A stretch of 64,000 nucleotides of DNA from Sphingomonas liriopis. Lineage in GTDB: Bacteria > Pseudomonadota > Alphaproteobacteria > Sphingomonadales > Sphingomonadaceae. The stretch lies in the NCBI RefSeq assembly GCF_024211255.1, contig NZ_JAMLDY010000019.1:1-64000 (forward strand), given 5' to 3'. A model generated the notes under the pieces. That model ran no database searches, was not told the DNA's origin, and saw only the letters and a list, made by a program, of their open reading frames with translations. Position 1 is the first letter of the stretch. Each line of letters starts with the position of its first letter. The position numbers and the translations under genes are program-made. Below are positions 38,580 to 47,515 of the stretch, piece by piece.

Positions 38580-41426
38580 ATGACCAAGTTCTTCGCGCTC
38601 GCCGGCGTGGCATCGATCGCGCTTGCCGCGCCGCTGCACGCCCAGACGTCCCCGCAGGCGGCCAAGCCCGCGCCGGTGGCCAGCCTCGTCAAGCAGGTCG
38701 ACATCCCCTATCAGCAGTTCACGCTGCCCAACGGGCTGCGCGTCATCGTCCACACCGATCGCAAGGCGCCGGTCGTCGCGGTGAGCGTCTGGTACGACGT
38801 CGGCGCCAAGCACGAGCCCAAGGGTTCGACCGGCTTCGCGCATCTGTTCGAACATCTGATGTTCAACGGATCGGAAAACGCCCCCGACGATTTCTTCGAA
38901 CCGCTGAAACAGGTCGGCGCCACCGACTTCAACGGCACCACCAACCTCGATCGCACCAATTATTTCGAGACGGTGCCGACCGGCGCGCTGGAACGCGCGC
39001 TGTTCCTGGAAAGCGACCGCATGGGCTATCTGCTCGGCGCGATCACGCAAGCCAAGCTCGACGAGCAGCGCGGAGTCGTCCAGAACGAGAAGCGCCAAGG
39101 CGACAACCAGCCCTATGGCCTGACCCGCTACAAGATCACCGAAGGGCTGTTCCCCGCCGACCACCCCTATGGCCATGACACGATCGGTTCGATGGCCGAT
39201 CTGGATGCGGCATCGCTGCAGACGGTCAAGGACTGGTTCACCGGCCATTACGGCCCGAACAATGCGGTGCTGGTGCTCGCCGGCGACGTCGACGTCGCCA
39301 CCGCGAAGACGCTGGTCACCAAGTATTTCGGGAGCATCAAGGCCGGGCCGAAGAGCGTCAAGCGCCCCGCGCCGGTGCCGACACTGGCCGCGCCCAAGGC
39401 GGAGACGATCAAGGATCGCGTCGCCGCGGTGATGGTGTCGCGCAACTGGGCGATTCCGGGCGGCAACGATCCCGATGCGGCGGCGCTCGACGTCGCGGCG
39501 TCGGTGCTCGGCGGGCTCGCGTCGAGCCGGCTCGACAACGTGCTCATCAAGCAGGACAAATTGGCGGTGAACGTCTCGGCCTATGCCGGCGGCGGTGCGC
39601 AGGTCAGCAATTTCGGCATCCGCGCAATCGTGAAGCCGGGCGTCGACCCGAAGCTGGTCGAGCAGCGGATCGACGCGATCCTCGCCGATTTCCTGAAGAC
39701 CGGCCCGACGCAGGACGAGGTCAACCGCGTGGTGACCACCCGCGTCGCGAGCACGATCGGCGGGCTGGAATCGGTCGGCGGCTTCGGCGGCAAGGCGGTG
39801 GCGCTGGCGCAGGGTGCGTTGTTCTACGACGATCCCGGCTTCTACAAGGTGCGCCTCGCCCGTCTCGCCGCGCAGACGCCGGCGAGCGTCAAGGCGGCGG
39901 CCGACAAATGGCTCGGCCGCCCGGCCTATGCGCTCACTGTCGTGCCCGGCCCGCGCGACGCCTATGCCGAGGCGCAGGTGCCGCCCGCCGTTGCGGTGAA
40001 GGCGGCGCCCGAGACGCCGGTCAAGGGCACGCGCGGGCCGCTGCCGCCGGTCGGCGCGCTCACCGGCCTCACCTTCCCGACCGTGCAGCGCGCGAAGCTG
40101 CGTAACGGCATCGAGGTGGTCTATGCGCAGCGCAATGCGGTGCCGGTGACGCAGGCGGTGCTCAGCTTCGACGCCGGCATCGCCGCCGACGTGCCGGGCA
40201 AGCTCGGCACGCAGGGGCTGACGCTGGCGATGATCGACGAGGGCACGACCACGCTCAATTCGATCCGGTTCGCCGAGGCGAAGGAGCGGCTGGGCGCGCA
40301 GATCGGAACCGGCGGCAGCCTCGATCGCACGACGCTGTCGCTGCAGGTGCCGAGCGCCAACCTGAAGCCCGCGCTGGCGCTGTTCGCCGACGTCGCGCGC
40401 AACCCGGCGTTCGACGAGGCCGAGCTCGCGCGCGTCAAGGCGCAGACGATCGCCGGCATCCAGCAGGAGCTGACCAATCCGCAGGGGCTGATCGGTCGCG
40501 TCGTGCCGCGCGTGACCTACGGTCCCGACTATCCTTACGCCAAGGCGCAGGGGGGCGGCGATCCGCGCGCCGTCGCCGGGCTGACCCGCGCCGATCTCGT
40601 CGCGTTCCGCAACGCCTGGCTGCGTCCGGACAAGGCGAAGATCTTCGTCACCAGCGACCGGCCGCTCGCCGAGGTGACCGCGGCGCTCGACGCGGCGCTG
40701 GGCGACTGGACCGCGACGGGTGCTGCCGGGGCCAAGAACTTCGCGGTGGCGCAGACCCCGGCGAAGCCCGGCATCCTGCTGATCGATCGTCCCGACAGCC
40801 CGCAGTCGGTGATCGTCGGCGTCGTGCCGACCGCGCTGAAGGGGACGCAGGACCTGCTGCCGCTCAACACCGCCAACGACGCGCTCGGCGGCAGCTTCCT
40901 CGGCCGGCTCAACATGGACCTGCGCGAGAACAGGCATTGGTCGTACGGCGCGCGCGGCGGCTTCCAGACCGCCGAACAGGCCGCACCCTTCATCCTGTCG
41001 GCGCCGGTGCAGGCGGACAAGACCGGCCCGTCGCTTGCCTCGGCGCGCGACGACGTCGTCGCCTTCCTCGGCAAGGAGCCGATGACCGAGGTCGAGTTCC
41101 GCCGCGCGATCAACGGCGCGATCAACGCGCTGCCCGGCACCTACGAAACGTCGGACGCGGTGCTCAGCGCGATGCAGAGCAACGACCTGTACAAGCGCCC
41201 CGACGATTACCAGACGACGCTGACCGCGCGCTATCGCGGCTATACGCTGCCGCAGCTCAACACGGCCATCCAGGGCGCGCTCGACCCGAAGCGGATCACC
41301 TGGGTCGTGGTCGGCGATGCCGCCAAGGTGAAGCCGCAGCTTGACAGCCTCGGCCTGCCGGTCGAGGTCATGGCCGCAAGCGCGGTCGCCGGCGCCCCCG
41401 CCGGCCCCGTGACCGCAACCAAGTAA
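38580..41426 (+). CDS. M16 family zinc metallopeptidase (pitrilysin type), exported
   Basis: This 948-residue protein has a signal peptide (MTKFFALAGVASIALAAPLHAQ). The first M16 domain has the inverted zinc motif HLFEH at residues 88-92 and the third-ligand segment LDEQRGVVQNEKRQ. The second half is a catalytically inactive M16 repeat, as is normal for single-chain members. It is likely a periplasmic peptidase for peptides or small proteins. An R/Y pair typical of the C-domain appears near NRHWSYGARGGF. GGGATCCC is the only purine-rich sequence near the start. A small gene with a good ribosome site follows after 11 bases. Confidence 0.93.
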   Translation: MTKFFALAGVASIALAAPLHAQTSPQAAKPAPVASLVKQVDIPYQQFTLPNGLRVIVHTDRKAPVVAVSVWYDVGAKHEPKGSTGFAHLFEHLMFNGSENAPDDFFEPLKQVGATDFNGTTNLDRTNYFETVPTGALERALFLESDRMGYLLGAITQAKLDEQRGVVQNEKRQGDNQPYGLTRYKITEGLFPADHPYGHDTIGSMADLDAASLQTVKDWFTGHYGPNNAVLVLAGDVDVATAKTLVTKYFGSIKAGPKSVKRPAPVPTLAAPKAETIKDRVAAVMVSRNWAIPGGNDPDAAALDVAASVLGGLASSRLDNVLIKQDKLAVNVSAYAGGGAQVSNFGIRAIVKPGVDPKLVEQRIDAILADFLKTGPTQDEVNRVVTTRVASTIGGLESVGGFGGKAVALAQGALFYDDPGFYKVRLARLAAQTPASVKAAADKWLGRPAYALTVVPGPRDAYAEAQVPPAVAVKAAPETPVKGTRGPLPPVGALTGLTFPTVQRAKLRNGIEVVYAQRNAVPVTQAVLSFDAGIAADVPGKLGTQGLTLAMIDEGTTTLNSIRFAEAKERLGAQIGTGGSLDRTTLSLQVPSANLKPALALFADVARNPAFDEAELARVKAQTIAGIQQELTNPQGLIGRVVPRVTYGPDYPYAKAQGGGDPRAVAGLTRADLVAFRNAWLRPDKAKIFVTSDRPLAEVTAALDAALGDWTATGAAGAKNFAVAQTPAKPGILLIDRPDSPQSVIVGVVPTALKGTQDLLPLNTANDALGGSFLGRLNMDLRENRHWSYGARGGFQTAEQAAPFILSAPVQADKTGPSLASARDDVVAFLGKEPMTEVEFRRAINGAINALPGTYETSDAVLSAMQSNDLYKRPDDYQTTLTARYRGYTLPQLNTAIQGALDPKRITWVVVGDAAKVKPQLDSLGLPVEVMAASAVAGAPAGPVTATK

Positions 41427-41437
41427 GGAGAGTGGCA

Positions 41438-41734
41438 ATGGCAGACGTCGACGGCAGCTGGGACTGCACCGTGAAATCGCCGCTGGGCGACCAGAATTTG
41501 ACGCTGACCGTCAACAGCGACGGGTCGAGCTTCACCGGCACCGCGTCGGGCGCGATGGGATCGAGCGACGTATCGGGCGAGGTCGACGGCAACACGATCC
41601 GCTGGAAGCAGCAGATGACCGTGCCGATGCCGATGACGCTCGACTGCGAAGCCACCGCCGAGGGCGAGACGCTGACCGGCACCGTCGGCGCCGGCGCGTT
41701 CGGCAGCTTCCCGCTGTCGGGCAAGCGCAGCTGA
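41438..41734 (+). CDS. Small beta-rich hypothetical protein (98 residues)
   Basis: AAGGAG lies 8 bases before the ATG at 41438; a GTG two codons earlier is too close to it. The sequence alternates short strands: DGSWDCTVKSPLGDQNLTLTV, SSFTGTASGAMGSSDVSGEVDG, IRWKQQMTVPMPMTLDCEAT and LTGTVGAGAFGSFPLSGKR. The repeated GxW..G/F.G.. rhythm recalls small lipid-binding-like or heterodimeric beta sandwiches that occur in Sphingomonads, but I do not know the function. No signal peptide. It is coupled to the M16 peptidase gene and has its own terminator. Confidence 0.75.
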   Translation: MADVDGSWDCTVKSPLGDQNLTLTVNSDGSSFTGTASGAMGSSDVSGEVDGNTIRWKQQMTVPMPMTLDCEATAEGETLTGTVGAGAFGSFPLSGKRS

Positions 41735-41757
41735 TCGGCTTAGCCTAGCGTACCGGC

Positions 41758-41787
41758 GGCCCGCCTTCCGATGGAGGCGGGCCGTTT
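41758..41787 (+). terminator. Hairpin terminator after the 98-residue gene
   Basis: GGCCCGCCT pairs with AGGCGGGCC around an 8-base loop, followed by GTTTGCGTTT. Confidence 0.6.
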
Positions 41788-41848
41788 GCGTTTGGCGGGA
41801 GCGGATCGTCGGCGTTCGGGAAGGCGTAACGCCGCAACGCCGCCTCCG

Positions 41849-41876
41849 TTGACAAGCCCTCGTGCGTTCTGCACGA
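41849..41876 (+). promoter_or_regulatory. Possible promoter and operator of the VOC gene
   Basis: TTGACA (41849-41854) is a consensus -35 box. Downstream, TCGTGC (41860-41865) and GCACGA (41871-41876) form a perfect 6 bp inverted repeat across the spacer and the expected -10 position, which is itself poor. This looks like a repressor site overlapping a weak promoter. Confidence 0.4.
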
Positions 41877-41944
41877 ACGATGGAACGGACACCGCTCCCG
41901 ACCCGGCATGCGCACCGCCGCCCCTGCCCGAAGAGGAAGAGAAG

Positions 41945-42325
41945 ATGGCGTCGTCCACCATAGCCGCAGTCACGTTCGGCCGAACCGCTCCCGGCATCTG
42001 CGTGCGCGATATTCACGCTGCGCATGATTTCTACGTGCGGGTGCTGGGCTTCACGAAGGCGTTCGAAAACGGCGATCCGGTCGGCTTCATGGTGCTGAAA
42101 AAAGATCAGGCGGAAATACACCTCAGCCAAAAGCCGGACCACAAAGCCTCAACCGTCAACGTCATGCACATGTTCGTGAGCGATGCTTCGATGCTGTACG
42201 CGATCTGCGAAGCCGAAGGCGTCCGGATCATCAAAGGACTGACGGAAAAGGATTACGGACAACGGGCGTTCGTATTCGCGGACCCCGATGGCAACCGGAT
42301 CGATATCGGCGAACGTCTTCCCTGA
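41945..42325 (+). CDS. VOC superfamily (glyoxalase/bleomycin-resistance fold) protein
   Basis: A 126-residue single VOC module: TAPGICVRDIHAAHDFYVRVLGFT, then PVGFMVLKKDQAEIHLSQKP, VMHMFVSDASMLYAICEAEG, and the closing DYGQRAFVFADPDGNRIDIGE, which holds the usual terminal metal-ligand Glu. AGAGGAAGAG precedes the ATG. Codon use is visibly less GC-rich than the neighbours (for example AAA AAA GAT, GAA ATA CAC), which suggests recent acquisition. Bleomycin-resistance-like binding proteins and dioxygenase-type enzymes share this fold; no specific function is claimed. Confidence 0.85.
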   Translation: MASSTIAAVTFGRTAPGICVRDIHAAHDFYVRVLGFTKAFENGDPVGFMVLKKDQAEIHLSQKPDHKASTVNVMHMFVSDASMLYAICEAEGVRIIKGLTEKDYGQRAFVFADPDGNRIDIGERLP

Positions 42326-42332
42326 CCAGCGG

Positions 42333-42692
42333 TCATTGCCAACGTAGCGTGTTCTCGAAGCCTTCGTTCGCCTTGGTCATCTTGGCCAGCCGCCGCGCAT
42401 GGCTGCGGACATGGCGTGTGAACCGCACGTCGTCGTTGATACCCGTCGCCGGATAGTCGTCCTGCGCGATCAGGTCCTTGAGCCGCGCGGCGAAGCTCGC
42501 CTGCGTCTGCGTGAAGGCGGCGGGCTGGAGCGCGTGGCACAGCCATTCCTCGGCGGCGGCCTTGTCGTAATCGTCCTGCGCTTCGTAGCCACGGCGATCC
42601 GCGGCGGCCTGATCCAGCCGCGCGGCCTGAAGTCGGCGGGCCAGCCAGTGGCGGACCTGCTCTTCGTCCCATGGTTTCGCCGTCGCGGTCAT
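42333..42692 (-). CDS. Hypothetical 119-residue protein co-transcribed with purE-purK
   Basis: The protein is soluble, rich in Ala, Asp, Gln and Arg, and probably helical: AKPWDEEQVRHWLARRLQAAR, YEAQDDYDKAAAEEWL, FAARLKDLIAQDDYPATGI and VRSHARRLAKMTKANEGFE. I do not recognise the family. It starts 6 bases after the purK stop and is the last gene of the purE-purK transcript, ending 7 bases from the convergent VOC gene. No cysteine clusters, signal or membrane segment are seen. Confidence 0.7.
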   Translation of the reverse strand: MTATAKPWDEEQVRHWLARRLQAARLDQAAADRRGYEAQDDYDKAAAEEWLCHALQPAAFTQTQASFAARLKDLIAQDDYPATGINDDVRFTRHVRSHARRLAKMTKANEGFENTLRWQ

Positions 42693-42698
42693 CGTCGC

Positions 42699-43754
42699 TC
42701 AGCGCACGACGCGGGTGATGTGGCCCATCTTGCGCCCCGGGCGGGCGGTGCCCTTGCCGTAGAGGTGGAGGTGCGCGCCGGCTTCCGACAGCACCGGCTG
42801 CCAGGGATCGTCGCCGATCAGATTCTCCAGCGCCACGCTGCGCCCGGTCAGCGCGGTCGAGCCGAGCGGCAGGCCGCAGATCGCGCGGATGTGGTTTTCG
42901 AACTGCGAGGTTTCGGCGCCCTCGATCGTCCAATGCCCCGAATTGTGGACGCGCGGCGCCATTTCGTTGAACACCGGGCCGTCCGCCGTCGCAAAGAACT
43001 CGCACGCCAGCACGCCGACGTAATCGAGGCTTTCCGCGATCCGGCCGGCGAGCGCGGTCGCCTCCTCCGCCTGCGCCAGGATGTCCGCCGGCGCCGGGAC
43101 GGTCGAACTGTGCAGGATCGCATCGCGGTGGACGTTGTGCGGCGGATCGTAGCGGACGGTGGCGCCGTCCTGCCCGCGCGCGATCAGGATCGAGAATTCG
43201 TAGGCGAAATCGACGAACGCCTCGAGCACCGCGGGGCCGCCGATCGCCTCCCACGCCGCATCGGCATCGGCGGGCGAGTGGAGCCGCACCTGCCCTTTGC
43301 CGTCATAGCCGAAGCGCGCGGTCTTGAGCACCGCGGGGGTGCCGACATGCGCCAGCGCCGCCTCCAGGCTCTCGCGGCTGTCGACCGCCGCCCAGCGTGC
43401 CGGGCGGCCGCCGACGCGCTCGACGAAGCGCTTCTCCGCGATTCGCTCCTGTGCCACGGCCAGCGCACGCGGGTGCGGGTGGACGGGGACGCGCTCGGCG
43501 AGCCATTCGACGGGGGCGAGCGCGATATTCTCGAACTCGTAGGTGACGACGTCGCACGCCGCGGCGAAATCGGCGAGGACGATGCGGTTGTGGTAATCGG
43601 CGCGGGTCAGGCTGGACGCGGTCTGCGCGGCGACGCTCTCGCGATCGGGGGCGAGGACGTGGGTGCGATAGCCCAGCTGCGCCGCGGCGACGCCGAGCAT
43701 GCGCCCGAGCTGCCCGCCGCCGAGGATGCCGATCGTCGCGCCTGGGAGCAGCAT
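42699..43754 (-). CDS. purK: N5-carboxyaminoimidazole ribonucleotide synthase
   Basis: This 351-residue ATP-grasp enzyme carboxylates AIR in an ATP-dependent manner in purine synthesis. It has the N-terminal IGILGGGQLGRMLGVAA, DVVTYEFENI, LKTARFGYDGKGQ, EFSILIARG and NEMAPRVHNSGHWTIEGAETSQFENHIRA. The ATG at 43754 shares its A with the purE stop (TGATG), so translation is coupled. The longer frame upstream lies in purE and is not used. Confidence 0.97.
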   Translation of the reverse strand: MLLPGATIGILGGGQLGRMLGVAAAQLGYRTHVLAPDRESVAAQTASSLTRADYHNRIVLADFAAACDVVTYEFENIALAPVEWLAERVPVHPHPRALAVAQERIAEKRFVERVGGRPARWAAVDSRESLEAALAHVGTPAVLKTARFGYDGKGQVRLHSPADADAAWEAIGGPAVLEAFVDFAYEFSILIARGQDGATVRYDPPHNVHRDAILHSSTVPAPADILAQAEEATALAGRIAESLDYVGVLACEFFATADGPVFNEMAPRVHNSGHWTIEGAETSQFENHIRAICGLPLGSTALTGRSVALENLIGDDPWQPVLSEAGAHLHLYGKGTARPGRKMGHITRVVR

Positions 43755-44230
43755 CAGGCGGGCTCGTCGGCGACCGCGTCGGTCTGCCGCTGCCGCCACG
43801 CCTGCAACCGCTGCGACAGCGCAGGGTCGCTGGTGGCGAGGATCGCGGCGGCGAGCAGCCCGGCGTTGATCGCACCCGCCTTGCCGATCGCGAGGCACCC
43901 GACCGGGATGCCGGCGGGCATCTGGACGATCGAGAGCAGGCTGTCCTGCCCCGACAGCGCCTTGCTCTGCACCGGCACGCCGAGCACCGGCAGATGCGTC
44001 ATCGCCGCCGCCATGCCGGGCAGGTGCGCCGCGCCGCCCGCGCCGGCGATCACCACCTTGAGGCCGCGGTTCGCCGCGGTCTTGGCATAATCGTAGAGCC
44101 GGTCGGGGGTGCGGTGCGCGGAGACGACCTTGATCTCATGCGCCACGCCCAGCTCGGCGAGCACGTCCGCCGCGCCGCGCATCGTGTCCCAATCGGACAC
44201 GGACCCCATGATGATGCCGACCAATGTCAT
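43754..44230 (-). CDS. purE: N5-carboxyaminoimidazole ribonucleotide mutase
   Basis: This 158-residue class I PurE converts N5-CAIR to CAIR. It has the N-terminal [29 protein letters not shown] with the catalytic His, the [14 protein letters not shown] loop, and [31 protein letters not shown]. It is the first gene of the purE-purK-hypothetical transcript. Confidence 0.97.
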   Translation of the reverse strand: MTLVGIIMGSVSDWDTMRGAADVLAELGVAHEIKVVSAHRTPDRLYDYAKTAANRGLKVVIAGAGGAAHLPGMAAAMTHLPVLGVPVQSKALSGQDSLLSIVQMPAGIPVGCLAIGKAGAINAGLLAAAILATSDPALSQRLQAWRQRQTDAVADEPA

Positions 44231-44306
44231 GGGACGCGGTTAGCGGGAGAGGCAGGGGAGGGCAACGGGCGCGCGTGGGTGCGAGTGCCTGTGATGCTAA
44301 TCCTTC

Positions 44307-44412
44307 GTCACCCCGGACTGGTTCCGGGGTCCACTGCGCCGCAAACGCAGCGTTTCACGCCTCTTGTCCGACGCTGGCGGATGGGTGGACCCCGGAACAA
44401 GTCCGGGGTGAC
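44307..44412. repeat. Dispersed palindromic element family A, copy 4
   Basis: A 106 bp element with the shared terminal inverted repeats and the central GCCTCTTGTCCGACGC. It starts 24 bases beyond the gpmA stop (minus strand) and lies upstream of purE. Confidence 0.9.
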
Positions 44413-44436
44413 AAGGGGGGTATGTGGTGGAACGAC

Positions 44437-45123
44437 CTACCGCTCGTTCAGATAGTATCGATCCGTCGCGTTCAGCGCGTCGTCCAGTTCGTAGACGATC
44501 GGCTGGCCGGTCGGAATCTCCAGCCCGGTGATCTCGTCGTCCGGGATGTTCGACAGATGCTTGACCAGCGCGCGCAGCGAATTGCCGTGCGCCGAGATCA
44601 GCACGCGCTGGCCCGCCTTGAGCACCGGTGCGATCCGCTCTTCCCAATAGGGCAGCACGCGATCGATCGTGTCCTTCAGGCTCTCGGTCGCCGGAATCGC
44701 GATGCCGGCATAGCGGCGGTCCTGCGACAGGTCGTAGGGGCTGCCCGCCTCGAGCACCGGCGGCGGCACGTCGAAGCTGCGGCGCCAGATGTGCACCTGC
44801 GCGTCGCCGTGCTTCGCTGCGGTCTCCGCCTTGTCGAGCCCGGTGAGGCCGCCGTAGTGGCGCTCGTTCAAACGCCAGTCCTTCTCCGTCGGCAGCCACA
44901 GCCGGCCCATCGCCTCCAGCGCGAGGTTCAATGTCTTGATCGCCCGCGTCTGCAGCGAGGTGAAGGTCATGTCGAAATCGAGGCCCCTGGCGGCCATCAA
45001 TTCGCCCGCCGCGCGCGCCTCGGCGGCGCCCTTTTCGGTGACGTCGACGTCCCACCAGCCGGTGAAGCGGTTCTCGAGGTTCCAGCTGGACTGGCCGTGG
45101 CGGATCAGGACGAGGCGCGGCAT
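44437..45123 (-). CDS. gpmA: 2,3-bisphosphoglycerate-dependent phosphoglycerate mutase
   Basis: This 228-residue glycolytic enzyme interconverts 3- and 2-phosphoglycerate. The phospho-histidine is H9 in [12 protein letters not shown], followed by [15 protein letters not shown], the [10 protein letters not shown] block, [16 protein letters not shown] and the second histidine in [17 protein letters not shown]. Length is normal for the dPGM type. It is monocistronic; GGGAG lies upstream and a family A element follows its 3' end. Confidence 0.97.
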   Translation of the reverse strand: MPRLVLIRHGQSSWNLENRFTGWWDVDVTEKGAAEARAAGELMAARGLDFDMTFTSLQTRAIKTLNLALEAMGRLWLPTEKDWRLNERHYGGLTGLDKAETAAKHGDAQVHIWRRSFDVPPPVLEAGSPYDLSQDRRYAGIAIPATESLKDTIDRVLPYWEERIAPVLKAGQRVLISAHGNSLRALVKHLSNIPDDEITGLEIPTGQPIVYELDDALNATDRYYLNER

Positions 45124-45205
45124 CGAAGGCTCCCGGAAGGATATGGAGCGCGTCCGTTAATCCCCGAATGCGCGCGTGTCGAATGGTGGCGGCCGCCGGC
45201 CCCCA

Positions 45206-45236
45206 CCGTTCGCACTGAGCTTGTCGAAGTGCGGTG
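45206..45236. repeat. Dispersed repeat family D
   Basis: ACCGTTCGCACTGAGCTTGT followed by CGAAG, an inverse-orientation copy of family D, with part of a second copy (CCCTTCGACAG) at about 45249. Confidence 0.6.
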
Positions 45237-45266
45237 TGTCTCACCTGCCCTTCGACAGTGAGCAGA

Positions 45267-45310
45267 TGAAACGTCCCCCGGACGTTTCAGTCGAGGCCGG
45301 GGGCCTCGAC
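45267..45310 (-). terminator. Two adjacent hairpins 3' of the M14 carboxypeptidase gene
   Basis: TGAAACGTC/GACGTTTCA (45267-45289) and GTCGAGGCC/GGCCTCGAC (45290-45310) are perfect 9 bp stems placed head to tail. They lie about 50 bases after the M14 stop and upstream of gpmA. No long T-run follows. Confidence 0.5.
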
Positions 45311-45360
45311 GACCTGTTCACCAGGGCGAACGGTTGGGAGGGGGATGCTCGGGCGGACGA

Positions 45361-46470
45361 TCAGATCTCGTCGATCATCCCGGTCAGCACCTCCAGGCAT
45401 GACACGCCCAGCGCCTTCGACCGCTCCGGCGACCAGCCGTATGCGGCATCCGGGTTGGGATCGTGGTCCTTGAACGGCATCTCCAGCGTCACCGACACCG
45501 CGCCGAAGCGCTGCGCGAGCTGGTTGGTCGACATCGACAGATTGGCATTGCCCGCACTCGCCTTCTCGTAACCCTTCTCGACCTGGAAATCGGGTGTGTG
45601 TTCGGCGAGGCGGCGGCCGAAAGCGTAGAATTTGGCGCCGTGGTCTTCGGTCCAGTTGGGAATGCCTTCGTAGCCGGCGATGAAGTTCGCCGGGATCGCC
45701 TCGTCGCCATGGACGTCGATCGCGAAGGCGACGCCGGTCTCGTCCATCGCGTTGCGCACGCACAGCACTTCCGGGCTGCGCTCCGCCGAGGGCGCATGCC
45801 ATTCGCGGTTGAGGTTCACGCCCGCGGCATTGGTGCGCAGGTGGCCGCGGCGGGTGCCGTCGGGGTTCATGTTGGGGACGACGTGGACGGTCGCCTTGGC
45901 CAGCAGCGGCGCGGCGGCGTCGCTGGTCAGCCAGTCGAGCGCGCCCTCCATCCACCATTCGGCCATCGATTCGCCGGGATGTTGGCGCGCGTAGAGCCAT
46001 ACGGGTTTCTCGCCCGAGCCGACCCGGAAATAATCGATCGCCTGCCCGCCGAGCGAGGTGCCGAGCTGGCGATGAGTCACCCCCGGGCGCAGCGCGATGC
46101 GCGCGACCAGATCGTCGTGCATCTCCATCGTATAGGGCGCGAAATAGGCGAACCAGGCGAGTTCGCTCTCGACCGTATAATCGAACGCCAGCACGCCGTC
46201 GGTGTAGGTCGTGTCGATCATCCGCCACGCTTGTCGATCGCTGCTGGCGCGCGTCTTGTAGCCGGGCCAGCCGAACGGATAGGCGGACTGGCCGGCGTTG
46301 ACGATGCGGAAGGTCAGCCGCCGCCCGCGCGCGCCGGCGACGCGGAAATAGAACCACTGGAAGAAGTCCGACGCGTGATCCTGAACGATCTCGAGGTCGA
46401 CGCGGTCGCCGTCGATCGCGACGACGCGGATGTTGCCGCCGTCGAAGGCGGCGTTGATGTGAAGGGTCAT
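45361..46470 (-). CDS. M14 family zinc carboxypeptidase (cytosolic carboxypeptidase type)
   Basis: This 369-residue protein has an N-terminal beta domain of about 120 residues (FQWFYFRVAGARGRRLTFRIV) and a C-terminal carboxypeptidase domain. The zinc ligands are H164 and E167 in RQHPGES and H254 in DVHGDE. The catalytic glutamate is E329 in VTLEMPF, and VPNMNPDGTRRGHLRTNAAGVNLNREW is intact. This layout is that of the M14 cytosolic carboxypeptidase-like group. No signal peptide. Substrates of bacterial members are largely unknown. The ATG at 46470 directly precedes the conserved LHINAAFDGGNI. A family E repeat lies upstream. Confidence 0.92.
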   Translation of the reverse strand: MTLHINAAFDGGNIRVVAIDGDRVDLEIVQDHASDFFQWFYFRVAGARGRRLTFRIVNAGQSAYPFGWPGYKTRASSDRQAWRMIDTTYTDGVLAFDYTVESELAWFAYFAPYTMEMHDDLVARIALRPGVTHRQLGTSLGGQAIDYFRVGSGEKPVWLYARQHPGESMAEWWMEGALDWLTSDAAAPLLAKATVHVVPNMNPDGTRRGHLRTNAAGVNLNREWHAPSAERSPEVLCVRNAMDETGVAFAIDVHGDEAIPANFIAGYEGIPNWTEDHGAKFYAFGRRLAEHTPDFQVEKGYEKASAGNANLSMSTNQLAQRFGAVSVTLEMPFKDHDPNPDAAYGWSPERSKALGVSCLEVLTGMIDEI

Positions 46471-46503
46471 GGGGACTGCCTGATGCGTTGGTGGTGTGAC
46501 TTC

Positions 46504-46628
46504 GTCCTCACCCTTCCGCGGCTTCGGGCCCCATGAAAGTAATACTTTCATGGGATCCCTTTGCCGCTCCCTCCCTCTCCCATCGGGAGAGGGAAAGACG
46601 CCGTCAGGCGGCGCAGGGTGAGGGTGAC
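46504..46628. repeat. Dispersed palindromic element family E, copy 2
   Basis: It has the same plan as the copy at 25.9 kb: outer CTCACCCTTCC and GCAGGGTGAGGGTGAC, an inner CCCATGAAAGTAatACTTTCATGGG hairpin, and a CTCTCCCatcGGGAGAG hairpin. The central segment differs. It lies 3' of the DUF4136 gene and 5' of the M14 gene. Confidence 0.85.
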
Positions 46629-46633
46629 CTTCG

Positions 46634-47245
46634 TTACCTGACGGTGATCGTCCGCCCCGATTGCCCGGGGAAGCCGGTAAACATCGCGCGAGCGAGCTTG
46701 CCCGCCTGTTCGTCGGCGCCCTTGATGTCGCTGACGCCCTGCGCCTTGCCTTCCCAGACCGGCGACTGGTCGGCACGGCGCTTGATCGTCACCGCGAGTT
46801 CGGCGACCAGCACTTCGGTCGGGCGGCTCTTGCCGATCGGGAATCCGACGCCGCCGCCCAGGCCCACCCCGCCGCCGCCGCGACGTCCGCCACCGCCGGT
46901 GAAGCCGCCGCCACCGATGCCGATGCTGATCGGCGACTGGCGCGGCGGGCCCTGCCGGCTGGTGCGGGTGAAGCCGACGGTCGCGACGAAATCGGGCCGC
47001 GCGCTTTGCGCGGGCACGGTATAGCCGACCTTGAGCAGCTCGGTCTGCACCGCGGCGGCATAGGTCTTGAACTCCAGGCTGGCGGGCGCACCGCCGGACA
47101 GAGGCTCGACCGCGATCGTGCCTCGCGCGATCGGTTCGCCCAGGTGATAGCGGATCACCTCGGTCGGCGGCAGCGGCGCGGTGGTGGTGCAGCCGGCGAG
47201 TGCGGCGGCGCCCAGCCCGAGAACCAGAAGCGGACGGATGGTCAT
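46634..47245 (-). CDS. DUF4136 domain lipoprotein
   Basis: This 203-residue protein has a lipoprotein signal MTIRPLLVLGLGAAALAGC (lipobox LAGC, Cys about 19). The DUF4136 domain follows: EFKTYAAAVQTELLKVGY, RPDFVATVGFTRT, a long Gly-rich loop (about 110-138, GIGGGGFTGGGGRRGGGG) and VLVAELAVTIKRR. Function unknown; members are envelope lipoproteins. The glycine loop is longer than usual and could be flexible or surface exposed. Confidence 0.88.
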   Translation of the reverse strand: MTIRPLLVLGLGAAALAGCTTTAPLPPTEVIRYHLGEPIARGTIAVEPLSGGAPASLEFKTYAAAVQTELLKVGYTVPAQSARPDFVATVGFTRTSRQGPPRQSPISIGIGGGGFTGGGGRRGGGGVGLGGGVGFPIGKSRPTEVLVAELAVTIKRRADQSPVWEGKAQGVSDIKGADEQAGKLARAMFTGFPGQSGRTITVR

Positions 47246-47384
47246 GACGGGCTACCCTTTTGCGATATGGTGTACGTGGGGAACGCTCTAACGCGCGTGC
47301 CGTTGCTTGACTATCGGGCCCGTGCTCTCTAGGCGCTCGCGCTTTCATCGACACCCAGCCAACACGAAAAGAAGCGAATCGATC

Positions 47385-47510
47385 ATGAAGATCCGCAACA
47401 GCCTGAAATCGCTCAAGGACCGCCATCGCGACAACCGCGTGATCCGCCGCCGCGGCCGCACCTACGTCATCAACAAGACCAACCGCCGCTTCAAGGCGCG
47501 CCAGGGCTGA
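47385..47510 (+). CDS. rpmJ: 50S ribosomal protein L36, cysteine-free type
   Basis: A 41-residue basic protein: [20 protein letters not shown] followed by [20 protein letters not shown]. It is the longer L36 type (YkgO-like) without the four zinc-binding Cys/His residues, which is the usual form in alphaproteobacteria. GAAGCGAA lies upstream of the ATG. The HAD phosphatase gene begins 5 bases after its stop. Confidence 0.95.
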   Translation: MKIRNSLKSLKDRHRDNRVIRRRGRTYVINKTNRRFKARQG

Positions 47511-47515
47511 ACCCT

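Noticed and set aside
38409..41438. A 1,009-codon open frame antisense to the M16 peptidase
   Set aside because: Shadow of the third-codon GC bias; no domain or ribosome site.
47385..47510. Cysteine-free L36 as a sign of a zinc-starvation (Zur) locus
   Set aside because: The 41-residue form is the usual L36 in alphaproteobacteria and no Zur-regulated gene or zinc transporter is nearby.
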